Part shown: one piece after another, positions 27,220 to 37,212 of the stretch
Layout: each line of letters begins with the position of its first letter
How positions within the stretch are numbered: position 1 is the stretch's first letter
Assembly: GCA_963753075.1 (NCBI GenBank)
Contig: CAVWAR010000002.1
Span: 186,001 to 250,000 of the forward strand
Direction of reading: 5' to 3'
Origin: Prado023 sp963753075
Lineage (GTDB): Bacteria; Actinomycetota; Actinomycetes; S36-B12; CAIYMF01
DNA: 64,000 nucleotides
Notes under the pieces: model-generated
What the model was told of the DNA's origin: nothing
The model's database searches: none
The model's input: the letters and a program-made list of their open reading frames with translations, nothing else
Program-made: the position numbers and the translations under genes

Positions 27220-28695
27220 TGTGGCCGGGGCGACTGGCCCGTCAGTGCCTCCACCCGAGCCGGACCCGGCTCGACCCGGCTCGGGCGGGCGTTGCGCGGC
27301 GAGGCTGACAGTGATCCGGGCCCGCTCACCGGGGGACAGCTCCACTGTCGCCGGAGCGTCGAACCCGGTGCTGCCGACCCACCTGACGGGTCGGTACTCC
27401 GCGTTCCGGCGGCCGGGGAACACCACCAGGGTGTATCGACCCGGTGGGACCGGCCCGATACTGAACTCCGAAGCAGGCGGCAGCGCCGATCGCCGCGGTG
27501 CCGGGGCAGTACCGGTCGCGCCCGGGCTGGGAATCACGCCGCCCGCGCTGCGCCCCAAGGTCGGCGGCTGGTCGGGCGGGCGGACCGGCGTCGAGCCGAA
27601 AGCGCTCAACGGGTTGCTGAGATCACGCAGGTCAGCCGAGGCCCCGGCGACCGGCTCGCCGGTCAGCGCATCGACGACCCGGCCCACAACGACGGCTCCC
27701 GGCGTCAGGCTGAAGTCCAGGCCGTCGAGCACCTGGCCCGGGGCAAGACGCACCATCGTGTCGGAGTCGGCGCCCGGCGCCGAGTACCACCCATTGAGCA
27801 GGCCGACCTGTGACCCGTCGGCGTACGCACGCAACCCCGGACCGGGTGGGACGGCATTGATCCGGTACCCGCCTGACTCGTCGGTGGCCTTGGTCAGCGG
27901 GCAGAGCCCGGGACAGCCGATGATCGTCACGGCGACGCCCGGCACCGGTGCTCCCGCGGCATCGCGAACGGTCCCACTGATCTGCCCACCCTGGCTCAGC
28001 ATCACCTCGATGCCGGTGGTCCCGGGCTCGACCATCTCGGCCTCCCCGTGGAAGCCCGCCCCGTCGTACCACTGGTCCAGGTAGTTGCTCCCTGCCGGGG
28101 ACAGGACCTGAAGGCCGACCGGAACCGGCGGCACCCCCTCGATCAGGAAGCTGCCCGGGCCCGCCGCTGTGAGGGCCTGACTGCCGACCGCCTCCCACCC
28201 CGGCGAGGAGTCGACATGGGCCAGGACGCGGGCCCCACGGATCGGCTGCCCGGACTGCGCGTCGCGCACCTGACCACTGATGGTGCTCGCCCCCGGCAGG
28301 TCCACGTCGGCCGTCGAGCCAGAGTTGGCCACACGCAAGGTCCCGGCGTCCGCGAACGAGTACGCCTGCGGCCAGTAGGCGCTGGCCAGGTCACTGAAGG
28401 CCGGCGCTCGCACCTGGATCTTGACGTGGAAGGCGTAGAGCTCCCCGAACTCATAGCTCCCATCGGCATCTGTGGTGATGGTGGCCGGTCGCCCGGCCCA
28501 GTCCCCCGTGGGCGTCACAGGCATCAAGGTCACCCAAGCATTGGCGACTGGCTGCCCGGCGCCGCGCACCGTGCCCGACACCGATCCCACCAGCTCCGCG
28601 GACGCAGGGGCAGGGACCGCGACGATGCCTGCCACGACCAGGAGGACGACAAGCGCGAGGCGGGAGCGCGCTGCCAGTTGGCGCCAGGAACGCAT
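27139..28695 (-). CDS. Secreted protein with carboxypeptidase-regulatory-like beta-sandwich repeats
   Basis: 518 residues with a signal peptide (VVLLVVAGIVAVPAPASA, cleaved near 33) and several prealbumin-like/CarboxypepD_reg units that repeat the pattern ISGTVRDAAGAPVPGVAVTI...GGYRINAVPPG (near residues 40, 135, 240 and 335). Such domains form extracellular stalks or surface-binding modules. The C terminus is Pro/Gly/Ser-rich with a short hydrophobic end (GFLAGVGGGLLAGAAPA), possibly a weak anchor. ATG 28695 has GAGGGGTG five bases upstream. It follows the kinase-regulator cluster in the same direction and is a candidate output or stimulus protein. Confidence 0.75.
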   Translation of the reverse strand: MRSWRQLAARSRLALVVLLVVAGIVAVPAPASAELVGSVSGTVRGAGQPVANAWVTLMPVTPTGDWAGRPATITTDADGSYEFGELYAFHVKIQVRAPAFSDLASAYWPQAYSFADAGTLRVANSGSTADVDLPGASTISGQVRDAQSGQPIRGARVLAHVDSSPGWEAVGSQALTAAGPGSFLIEGVPPVPVGLQVLSPAGSNYLDQWYDGAGFHGEAEMVEPGTTGIEVMLSQGGQISGTVRDAAGAPVPGVAVTIIGCPGLCPLTKATDESGGYRINAVPPGPGLRAYADGSQVGLLNGWYSAPGADSDTMVRLAPGQVLDGLDFSLTPGAVVVGRVVDALTGEPVAGASADLRDLSNPLSAFGSTPVRPPDQPPTLGRSAGGVIPSPGATGTAPAPRRSALPPASEFSIGPVPPGRYTLVVFPGRRNAEYRPVRWVGSTGFDAPATVELSPGERARITVSLAAQRPPEPGRAGSGSGGGTDGPVAPATSAGWPGLSRGFLAGVGGGLLAGAAPA

Positions 28696-28763
28696 CGCCA
28701 CCCCTCACGGTCGGTGCAGCCAATCCTGCGCCCGGTCGAGGCAGTCGGCAACCGATCGCCGGA

Positions 28764-29126
28764 TCAGGACGCCGACGGGAGGTCCGGGCACTGCCCGGCG
28801 ACGGGTTCGACTGCCCGCTGGAGATCAGACAGCGTCGCCCCCGAGTCATCGAGGACGGCAAGCATCCGTCGAGCGACCGCCCGATCCACCGATCCCGTGG
28901 CCGCCGAGCTTCCCAACATGTCAGCCAGCTCAGCCGCGCGGGCGCGCACCACCGCCTGGTCGCCGACCGAGGACAGGTCCAGCGCCGCTCGCAGATCGGC
29001 CACGCTCGCGCACACCTGCTCGACTGTGACCGGGGCAGGGGTGCTGACAGACTCCTGGGCAACCATCATCACGGCCCCGGCCGCGGCTGCCGTCAACAGC
29101 CCCGCAGCCACCACGGACCGGTTCAC
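28764..29126 (-). CDS. Small exported helical protein coupled to a response regulator gene
   Basis: 120 residues with a membrane or signal helix at 5-24 (VVAAGLLTAAAAGAVMMVA), then a helical, Ala/Leu-rich domain with two Cys (C39 and C113) that could form a disulfide outside the cell. GTG 29126 overlaps the response regulator stop by GTGA (29123-29126), which indicates translational coupling. It may be an accessory sensor or lipid-exposed partner of the histidine kinase. No family was recognised. Confidence 0.65.
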   Translation of the reverse strand: MNRSVVAAGLLTAAAAGAVMMVAQESVSTPAPVTVEQVCASVADLRAALDLSSVGDQAVVRARAAELADMLGSSAATGSVDRAVARRMLAVLDDSGATLSDLQRAVEPVAGQCPDLPSAS

Positions 29127-29788
29127 CGTCCAGGGGCCTGCGTGGACGACTCATCGGCCAGGAAGCCGTCCTCGACCGCGGCCCGGCGCATGTCGGACTT
29201 CGTGCGGACCTCACGATGCGCGTGGGCGTACTTCGTGCGCACCCGATCCAGGTACTCCTTGGCCGTGGCCGGGCTCACGTTCATTCGCCGGGCCACGGAC
29301 TCGAGCTTCAGCCCGGAGGCATACAGGCGCAGCGCGGAGAGCTCCTGGACGCTCAGGTTCGGGACGTCCTGGGGCGATTCGGCCAGGATGGCCGCCATCT
29401 CGGGGGTCAGGAAGCCCTCGCCAGAGGCAACGGCCCGGATCGCCTCCAGCAGGTCCTCAGGCGACTCCCGCTTGGACATGTAGCCCAGGGCGCCGACCGC
29501 CAGGCCCTCGCGCACCACCCGGGGGCTGCCAAGGGCGCTGACGATCAGCACCCGGCACCCACCCTGCTGGAAGCTCTGCACGAGCTGAGCCAGCGGCGGA
29601 GCGTCCGGCCCAAGGTCCAGGTCGAGCAGCACGACGTCGCTCGTGGCGGCCTCCGCGAGCGCGCGGTCCACATCCGCGCCCGCGTAGGCCACATCGATGC
29701 TCGGCCCCTGTGTCTGCAACCACGACCTCAGGGCCTGATGGAACAGGGCGTGATCATCAAGGATGATCACGCGGATCGTCGCGCCCAT
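29123..29788 (-). CDS. LuxR-family response regulator of the double-transmitter kinase
   Basis: 221 residues with a receiver domain at about 5-120 (D11-D12; phosphoacceptor D56 in DVVLLDLDLG; switch S in LIVSALGS; Lys in GYMSKRES) and a LuxR-like HTH (LSVQELSALRLYASGLKLESVARRMNVSPATAKEYLDRVRTKY across about 141-185). The HTH is shorter on classic signature residues than NarL proteins. ATG 29788 is chosen because TAGATT (29795-29800 on minus) ends six bases upstream, giving a leaderless mRNA. It starts nine bases after the kinase stop and overlaps the small exported gene. Confidence 0.88.
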   Translation of the reverse strand: MGATIRVIILDDHALFHQALRSWLQTQGPSIDVAYAGADVDRALAEAATSDVVLLDLDLGPDAPPLAQLVQSFQQGGCRVLIVSALGSPRVVREGLAVGALGYMSKRESPEDLLEAIRAVASGEGFLTPEMAAILAESPQDVPNLSVQELSALRLYASGLKLESVARRMNVSPATAKEYLDRVRTKYAHAHREVRTKSDMRRAAVEDGFLADESSTQAPGR

Positions 29789-29794
29789 GGGCAC

Positions 29795-29800
29795 AATCTA
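29795..29800 (-). promoter_or_regulatory. -10 element of the response regulator gene
   Basis: TAGATT ends six bases before ATG 29788 and overlaps the last codons of the kinase gene, so the regulator can be transcribed separately from the kinase. Confidence 0.4.
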
Positions 29801-32148
29801 GCCCGCCGCGGCACCAGAGACCGCGAGGCCCGGCTCCCACGCCCACTCCAGTGTGACCCCGTCCGGGCCGACCTCACGGGCCGCGCCCACGGCGAATCGT
29901 TCGAAGCGGGACACCAGCTGCGGCTCGGCACGGGTCAGCGCCGCCCCCTCGGCGGTGAGCATCACGGTCGGGGTCGGGTCAGCCCACGCGGACAACGTCA
30001 CCGACGCCCCGGGCGCGAGCGCGCAGAGCGCATCGATCACCCCGCCCACCTCGCCGATCGTCCCGGCTGGCGCCTCAATGCGCTCGAACGAGCCACGCAC
30101 GAGGATCCGGCAGTGATGGGCGCGCAGGAGGCGCAGCCAGACGCGAGCTGGCCGGCGCAGGGACATGGGTGCGCGACCGACCGCCAGCAGCGCCCGCAGG
30201 AAGCCGGCCTCCGCCGCGCAGGCCGCACGCGTGGCCGGATCGCCGGGATCGCGGCGGCCCTCACCGATGTCATCGAGCAGCTGCTGGGCGGAGCCGAGGG
30301 TATCGGCCACCCAGAGCTCCTCCTCGGCCCGGACGGACAGTTCCGCGCGCAGCCGGATCTGGGCGCCGACGGCCTGTGCCCGGGCATCGCCCAGCTCGGT
30401 GGACAGCAGGGCGATCCGCCTGACGAACAGCCAGGCAGCACCCAGGATGGCCAGCACGTAGATCCCGTACTCAGCGGTGTCCGGGCCGCACACGGCCAGT
30501 CGGTCGCCCCACGCAAGGGCGACCGCGACGTGGGTGAGCCCAACCGTCGCCACAATCGCCGCCAGGACACCCGTGCGGGGCGCAAGGAGCAGCAGGACCG
30601 CCATCATCGGGACCCGGGCGTCGAGCATCACCCCTTCCCCGAGCAATGTGGCGCAGAACGGGTCTGCGAGGAGGGCGAGGGCCCCCACCAACACGTAGGT
30701 CGCGCACGTGGCCACGACCTCGGGCGCGCCCACCACGTAGCCGCTGCGGGCCCGCTCGACCGCAGAGGCCGCCACGAGCACAGGGGCACCGGCCGCACCG
30801 AGGGCCAGCCACGGGTGCGTGTAGGCCGACCACCCCAGGATGGTCAGGGCCACTGCCGTCCCGGACAGGAACACGGCCACGATCAGCACGACCCGGGCGG
30901 TCCCGACCAGCAGGTCCGACCCGATCTCGGGGACTGCCAGCCGGCGCTGGTGCCATTCGAGGAGGACGACGGTCCCCTGCCCGCCCGGGCCCTGGCCGGT
31001 CAGGGCCTGCCCGCCGACCGACAGCATCCGCTCCCGGATCGAGCGGGTGATCCCGAAGCCCTCATCGGCGCGGGCAAGGCCCGCCCCCGCGTCGGCGACG
31101 AAGACCTGCACGCCGTCCTGGTCGGTACGCACAAGCAGCGTGGCAGCGCGGACCCCGGAGTGCTTGGCCACGTTCGTCAGGGCCTCCGTGCCAGCACCGG
31201 CCAGGGCAGCCAGGACCGGGCCCGGGATGGGCGCCAGCACGTCGGCCGGGTCCTCGGACTCACGCACCAGCGCCACCTCGAGGTCCACCGCCAACCGCTG
31301 GGCATGTGCCTCCAGGTGCGCCACCACCCCAGCCACGTCGGACAGGTCTGCCTCTGACCGCCACGCGGACAGCTGCTTGTAGTCCGACCGACACCGGGCC
31401 GCGACGTCGGCACTCGGGATGTGGTCCCCGTGGGCGCTGATGGTCTCCAGGGTGTTCAGCGCGGTGTCATGCAGCGAGCGCTCCACCTCCGCGGCGACCT
31501 GCGACGCCTCCAGGACCGCCCGCTCCTGGACGAGCACGGCATCGCGGGTATCAAGGTTGCCCTGCAGCCGCGCCGCCGCCCGGGCCAGCGCACCGAGGGC
31601 CAGCGCCGCCGAGAAGCCCGCGGCGACCAGCGAGATCGCCGGCACCGCCTGCGCCAACGACGTGCGCAGCAATGGGTCCTGGCCCTCGCCGCCCACCGCG
31701 GTCAGCAGCATGATGATCGCCACGACGATCCCGGTGACCCCGCCGCCCACAGGGCCGCTCCACACGGTCACCGTGGCCACGAACAGGCCGGCAACCATCA
31801 GCTCGGCAGGCCAGGACCCCATCAGGTCGAACGAGCCGCGGACCACCTCCAACGAGATCAAGCACCCAGCGGTGGTGATGACCCCGAGCCAGGGCGGCGG
31901 AGGCAGGTCGGCGCCGTCCGCGTCGTGGCCTCTCGGGATGCCCATGCCGAGGCAGAACGTCGCCCAGACCAAGCAGATCAGGCCGGTGACCACCCCGACC
32001 GCAAGCACCCCCTCCGGCGGCCTGAGCACCGAGACGACGGCCTGGCTGAGCAGGAGCAGGATGACCAGCCAGTGCACGAGGTAGGCCACCCCGTGCGACG
32101 CGACAGTGGTGACGGTCGGCTCGGGTGCGGGTGGTGCCTGGATCCCCG

Positions 32149-32152
<4 letters not shown>
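29798..32152 (-). CDS. Membrane histidine kinase with duplicated, partly degenerate transmitter
   Basis: 784 residues in two halves. Half one: five or six membrane helices (about 20-190), a coiled linker, an H-box with H229 (ERSLHDTALNTLE), and HATPase motifs N327 (ALTNVAKHSG), DAGAG 354-358 and GGQGTVV near 391. Half two: a new set of membrane helices (about 420-580), a coiled coil (590-625), and a region (690-772) with the outline of an HATPase fold but no clear H-box, N-box or Gly-rich lid. The second half may sense or regulate. GTG 32152 overlaps the tsaD stop (GTGA, 32149-32152), so the gene is a tail of the tsa operon. Confidence 0.85.
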
Positions 32153-33194
<1,042 letters not shown>

Positions 33195-33195
<1 letters not shown>

Positions 33196-33734
33196 CAGGC
33201 TCCTCCCCCGCTGAGGGTGGCGGCCGGATCGGCTGCCTGCGGCCCCGGGAGCCGCAGCGACATCAGGACGGCATCCATGCCGCGACCGTAGTAGTCACGT
33301 CGGCGGCCGTCGACCATGAACCCGCTGGCGCCGTAGAGGCCGAGGGCCGAGCTGTTGTCCGCGCGCACCTCAAGGCGCAGTACCCGTGCGCCCTGGCGAC
33401 GTGCGCGGTCGACCAGCTCCGCCAGGAGCGCCCGCCCGGTCCCCCGGCCCCGCTCGTCAGGTGCGACCGCCACGGTCTGGACGTCGGCCTCGGGCACGAC
33501 GAGGAACAGCCCCGCGTACCCGACGATACGTCCGGCGCGCCGGGCGACCACGTAGAAGCGTGACTCGGGCACCCTGGCCAGCTCGGACCAGAACTGGCCC
33601 GGGCTCCACGGATCCTCGCCGAACAGCGCACGTTCGAGGTCGTGCACCTCCTCGATGTCCCACCAGCGCAGCCGATCCAGGACGAGCCCGTCGGCCACCG
33701 GGCCCACGCGCCGTTCCTCTGCGGACGCGGTCAT
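33195..33734 (-). CDS. rimI: Ribosomal-protein-alanine N-acetyltransferase RimI
   Basis: A 179-residue GNAT acetyltransferase with the acetyl-CoA-binding Q/RxxGxG/A loop DERGRGTGRALL and the ARVLRLEVRADNSSALGLYGASGFMVDGRRRDYY strands (about 113-145). RimI acetylates the N-terminal alanine of S18 and, in actinobacteria, other proteins too. It overlaps tsaB by ATGA (33731-33734) and lies between tsaB and tsaD, the usual place. Confidence 0.93.
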
Positions 33735-34390
33735 GCCGGGGTCACCCGCTTGCGGCCCGCACCCACGGTCGCGTCAGGCCGGCGCAGGTACAGCGGCGCC
33801 AGCTCCGCGGGCACCTGCGCACGTGCCAGCTCGCCGGCGATCCGGGCGAGCGTGGCCGGGTCGGGGTGCAGCGGCTCACGATGGCCCACCAGCTCGTCGG
33901 CGTACTTGGCCGCCCCAGCACCGAACGCCGGGAGACCCCGATCCGGGATCTGGGCTGCTGCGCTGACGTGCGGGCCGTCCGTGCGGATCCCGAGGGCGTC
34001 ATAGCGGGCCCAGTACACCTCTGCCCGCCGGGCGTCGGTGGCGACCAGGAAGGGTTCAACGACCCCCTCAGCACGGGCCTGCGCAGCCAGCACATCCAGC
34101 GTGCACACCCCGTGGACGTCTATCCCCAGTGCCCAGCCCATCACCTGCGCATGCACCAGGCCGACGCGCAGCCCTGTGAACGGCCCGGGTCCCCGACCGA
34201 CTCCGATCAGCGACAGCTCTGCGGGCCGGACGCCAGCCTGCTCCAGGGCCGAGGCCACCAGCGGAGCCAGGTGCTCGCCGTGCGCGGCCGGTCCACGGAA
34301 CGTCGCCCGGCCGAGCACCGCGTTGGAGCCGGCATCGAGCACCGCAGCGCCGACCGCCTCGGTGGCGGTGTCGAGGCCGAGGATGAGCAC
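33731..34390 (-). CDS. tsaB: t6A biosynthesis protein TsaB
   Basis: 219 residues of the ASKHA fold (LILGLDTATEAVGAAVLD; GRGPGPFTGLRVGLVHAQ) but without the metal site of TsaD. It forms the TsaD-TsaB dimer that makes t6A. GTG 34390 lies six bases after TAGGTT on the minus strand (34397-34402), so besides read-through from tsaE it may have its own leaderless promoter. The TAG of that hexamer is the tsaE stop codon. Confidence 0.95.
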   Translation of the reverse strand: MLILGLDTATEAVGAAVLDAGSNAVLGRATFRGPAAHGEHLAPLVASALEQAGVRPAELSLIGVGRGPGPFTGLRVGLVHAQVMGWALGIDVHGVCTLDVLAAQARAEGVVEPFLVATDARRAEVYWARYDALGIRTDGPHVSAAAQIPDRGLPAFGAGAAKYADELVGHREPLHPDPATLARIAGELARAQVPAELAPLYLRRPDATVGAGRKRVTPA

Positions 34391-34399
34391 GCCGTAAAC

Positions 34400-34909
34400 C
34401 TACTGCGACCCGAGCCGGAGTCCGGCCCATCGTGGTCCGACCCCCCGCACGAGCACGGTCCGCTGCCCGCCGGACGGGTCATCAGGATCCACGGCTGCGC
34501 CCACCTCACGGCGGATCAGGACCTCCAGGCGGTCGGGCGCCATGCCCTCAACCTTGCCCGCACCCCACTCGACGACAGTGACGGCCCGCTCGAGATCGGC
34601 TTCGAGGTCGAGGTCCTCGACCTCAACAGTGGCGTGCAGGCGATAGGCATCGACATGGACCAGTCCCGGGCCGGGGCCGGGGTGGCTGCGGGCGATCACG
34701 AAGGTGGGGCTCGTGACCGCCCCGCGCACCCCCAGGGCCACACCGATGCCCTGGGTGAAGGTGGTCTTCCCAGCGCCCAGCGGACCATCGAGGACCAGGA
34801 CGTCCCCGGCGGCGAGGATCGCGGCCAGGTCGACCCCCAGGGCACGCATCTGGTCGGCGTCCCCCGCGTGTGCCGACCAGACCTGGCCGTCGCGGGTCCA
34901 GCGGGTCAC
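34400..34909 (-). CDS. tsaE: tRNA threonylcarbamoyladenosine biosynthesis ATPase TsaE
   Basis: 169 residues with a Walker A GPLGAGKTTFTQG at about 43-55, SPTFVIARSH switch region, HVDAYRL and VVEWGAGKVEG near the end. TsaE hydrolyses ATP to turn over the TsaBDE complex. It overlaps the hydrolase upstream by GTGA (34906-34909). Confidence 0.96.
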   Translation of the reverse strand: MTRWTRDGQVWSAHAGDADQMRALGVDLAAILAAGDVLVLDGPLGAGKTTFTQGIGVALGVRGAVTSPTFVIARSHPGPGPGLVHVDAYRLHATVEVEDLDLEADLERAVTVVEWGAGKVEGMAPDRLEVLIRREVGAAVDPDDPSGGQRTVLVRGVGPRWAGLRLGSQ

Positions 34910-36042
34910 CGACGGGTCCCCGCAGGTGGGGCTTGGTCGCGTCCCATCCCGGACCCCCCCGCGGCCTCCGCCGCCTCGGCGTCGAGCTCGTCGCGCACTC
35001 GCGCGACCAGATGCCGCAGCTGGTGATTCACCTGCGGGTAGTGCTCGAGGATCATCATGTGCCCGGAGTCGGGCATGATCTCCAGCTCGGAGTGCGGCAT
35101 CCGACGGGCCATGTCCAACGAGTGCTCAGCTGGTGTCATCCGGTCGTCCTGACCCACCATCACCAGCGAGGGGACCCTCGCCAGCGTGTGCAGGGCCGCC
35201 TGCCGCTGGTGGCGCTGCAGGGTCGGAAGGAACTCCGCGACGACATCGATCGGTGTCTCGCCGAGCATCCTGTGGGTGAAGTCAGCCACCGCGGGGGAGG
35301 CCGAGGACCCGAACGAGTAGAGCCTCGTGAACAGCAGGCTGAGGTCGTTGACCCGTGAGCGCCCCATCTCGACGAGGTCGGCGTTGCGGACGAGGAGGGC
35401 GGCAGTCACGGGGAGCATCCGGTGCAGCGGCTTCGCGGCCATAGGCGGCAGCCCGAGGGAGACGGCCCGCAGCCCCCCGGGCGAGGTCGAGAGCAGGGCG
35501 ACCCCGCGGATCCGGGTGCCGAACAGCTCCGGATGGGCCAGGGCGAGCTGCATGATCGTCATGCCGCCCATGGAGTGACCCACGAGCACGATCGGTCCGG
35601 ACGGAACGACCTCGTCGAGGACTGCCTCGAGGTCCCGTCCGAGCTGCTCGATGGTGTTCGACTGCGCCACCGACCGGCTCGACCGCCCGTGGCTGCGCTG
35701 GTCCCAGAAGACCAGGTCCCCGAGGGCCCTGAGGTCCCGACGCTGGTAGTGCCAGCAGTCCTGGTTCAGGGCGTACCCGTGGCAGAAGACGACGGTGATC
35801 TGCTCCGGATTGTCCCGCGTGCAGGACTCGAGCTCGACATGCAGCGAGACCCCGTCGGACTCGGTGACCACCGAGGTGTGCCCACGAAGGTGTCCGAACG
35901 GCTCGTCGCCCTCCCGGTCGGCCCGACCCGCCCGGGCGACCACCGCCCGCTCGGCGACGACGCCCGCGGCCGCGCCGACCGCGATCAGCCCGGCGGCTGC
36001 GCCCAGGGCGCTGGCCACCCGCCCGAGGTTCGGTTGGTTCAC
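34906..36042 (-). CDS. Alpha/beta hydrolase with N-terminal membrane segment
   Basis: 378 residues: an N-terminal hydrophobic helix (9-30), then a hydrolase with HGY oxyanion loop (88-90), nucleophile GHSMGG with S157, an acid Asp in VGQDDRMTPAEHS and the catalytic His in PDSGHMM. It is always found between alr and tsaE in many actinobacteria (recalled synteny), but the substrate is unknown. GTG 36042 overlaps the alr stop (GTGA, 36039-36042). Confidence 0.87.
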   Translation of the reverse strand: MNQPNLGRVASALGAAAGLIAVGAAAGVVAERAVVARAGRADREGDEPFGHLRGHTSVVTESDGVSLHVELESCTRDNPEQITVVFCHGYALNQDCWHYQRRDLRALGDLVFWDQRSHGRSSRSVAQSNTIEQLGRDLEAVLDEVVPSGPIVLVGHSMGGMTIMQLALAHPELFGTRIRGVALLSTSPGGLRAVSLGLPPMAAKPLHRMLPVTAALLVRNADLVEMGRSRVNDLSLLFTRLYSFGSSASPAVADFTHRMLGETPIDVVAEFLPTLQRHQRQAALHTLARVPSLVMVGQDDRMTPAEHSLDMARRMPHSELEIMPDSGHMMILEHYPQVNHQLRHLVARVRDELDAEAAEAAGGSGMGRDQAPPAGTRR

Positions 36043-37184
36043 GCCTGCGCCCCCCGCCAACGTCGCTCGATGCGCGCACCGAGCCGGGTGATGATCTCGT
36101 ACCCGATCGTCCCGGCCGCAGACGCCCAGTCCTCGGCGGTCGGCTCGCCGCGCACCGCGCTGCCGAAGATCACGACCTCGTCGCCGGCCTGCACCTCGTC
36201 GTCGCCCAGGTCGATCACGAACTGGTCCATGCACACGCGCCCGGCGACCGGTCGTTCCCGGCCAGCGGCCAGTACGGGTCCCCGTCCGCCAGCCGCCCGC
36301 GGGATCCCGTCGGCGTATCCGAGCGGAATCAGCCCCAGCGTCGTCTCGGCAGATGTGACGTACTCGTGGCCGTAGGAGACCCCCTGTCCAGCTGGGACCC
36401 GCTTGACCCCGGTGAGCCGGGCAGTCAGCCTCATCGCGGGGGCCAGGCCGTACTCCTCGGGTGGACCCAGCTCACCGCCGGGCGAGACCCCGTACACGGC
36501 AATGCCCGGCCGGACGAGGTCGTAGTGCGCCTGCGGAGCCACCAGGGTCGCCGCCGAGTTGGCGATGTGCCGGACCTCGGGCTCCAGCCCGGCAGCCTCG
36601 ACGACCTCCAGGGCGGCGTCGAACGTCGCCAGCTGCTGAGCGTTCATGTCGCTGCTTGGCGCATCCGCGAGGGCGAAGTGCGACCAGACACCAGTCAGCT
36701 GCAGCGTCCCGCGCGCCTGCAGGGCGGCGGCCTGGGCAATGAGGGCAGGCCAGTCGTCGGTCGTCGAACCGTTGCGGCCCAATCCGGTGTCCACCTTGAG
36801 CTGCACGCGGGCGCGCACGCCAGTGGCGTGTGATGCGGCCGTGACGGCCTCGAGCTGCCAGGTCGAACTGGCGGTCACGTCGATCTCGCCCCGCACGCAG
36901 GAGACGAGGTCATCGTCCCCGGGGGACCACAACCAGGCCAGCAGCGGAGCGGTGATTCCCTCCTGGCGGAGCTGGACAGCCTCCGCGAGCAGCGCTGTGC
37001 CCAGCCAGTCGGCGCCCCCGGCCAGGGCGGCCCGCGCCGCCGGCACCAGCCCGTGACCGTAGGCATCCGCCTTCACGACTGCGAGCAGCGCAGCGGAGGG
37101 CGCGTGCGCACGCAACACCTCGACATTGGCCGAGATGGCATCCAGATCTACCTCACACACAGCACGCGCAACCACATTGCACAT
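36039..37184 (-). CDS. alr: Alanine racemase
   Basis: It interconverts L- and D-alanine for peptidoglycan. The 381-residue fold-type III PLP enzyme has K38 in AVVKADAYGHG as the Schiff-base lysine, a TIM barrel with VDTGLGRNG, and a C-terminal beta domain with GLIPLGYADGIPR and RVCMDQF. ATG 37184 has AGG three bases upstream; GTG 37175 is a possible alternative. It starts 28 bp after nnrD. Confidence 0.96.
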   Translation of the reverse strand: MCNVVARAVCEVDLDAISANVEVLRAHAPSAALLAVVKADAYGHGLVPAARAALAGGADWLGTALLAEAVQLRQEGITAPLLAWLWSPGDDDLVSCVRGEIDVTASSTWQLEAVTAASHATGVRARVQLKVDTGLGRNGSTTDDWPALIAQAAALQARGTLQLTGVWSHFALADAPSSDMNAQQLATFDAALEVVEAAGLEPEVRHIANSAATLVAPQAHYDLVRPGIAVYGVSPGGELGPPEEYGLAPAMRLTARLTGVKRVPAGQGVSYGHEYVTSAETTLGLIPLGYADGIPRAAGGRGPVLAAGRERPVAGRVCMDQFVIDLGDDEVQAGDEVVIFGSAVRGEPTAEDWASAAGTIGYEIITRLGARIERRWRGAQA

Positions 37185-37212
37185 CCTGCCGCACACAGCC
37201 AGCGGGTGCGTG

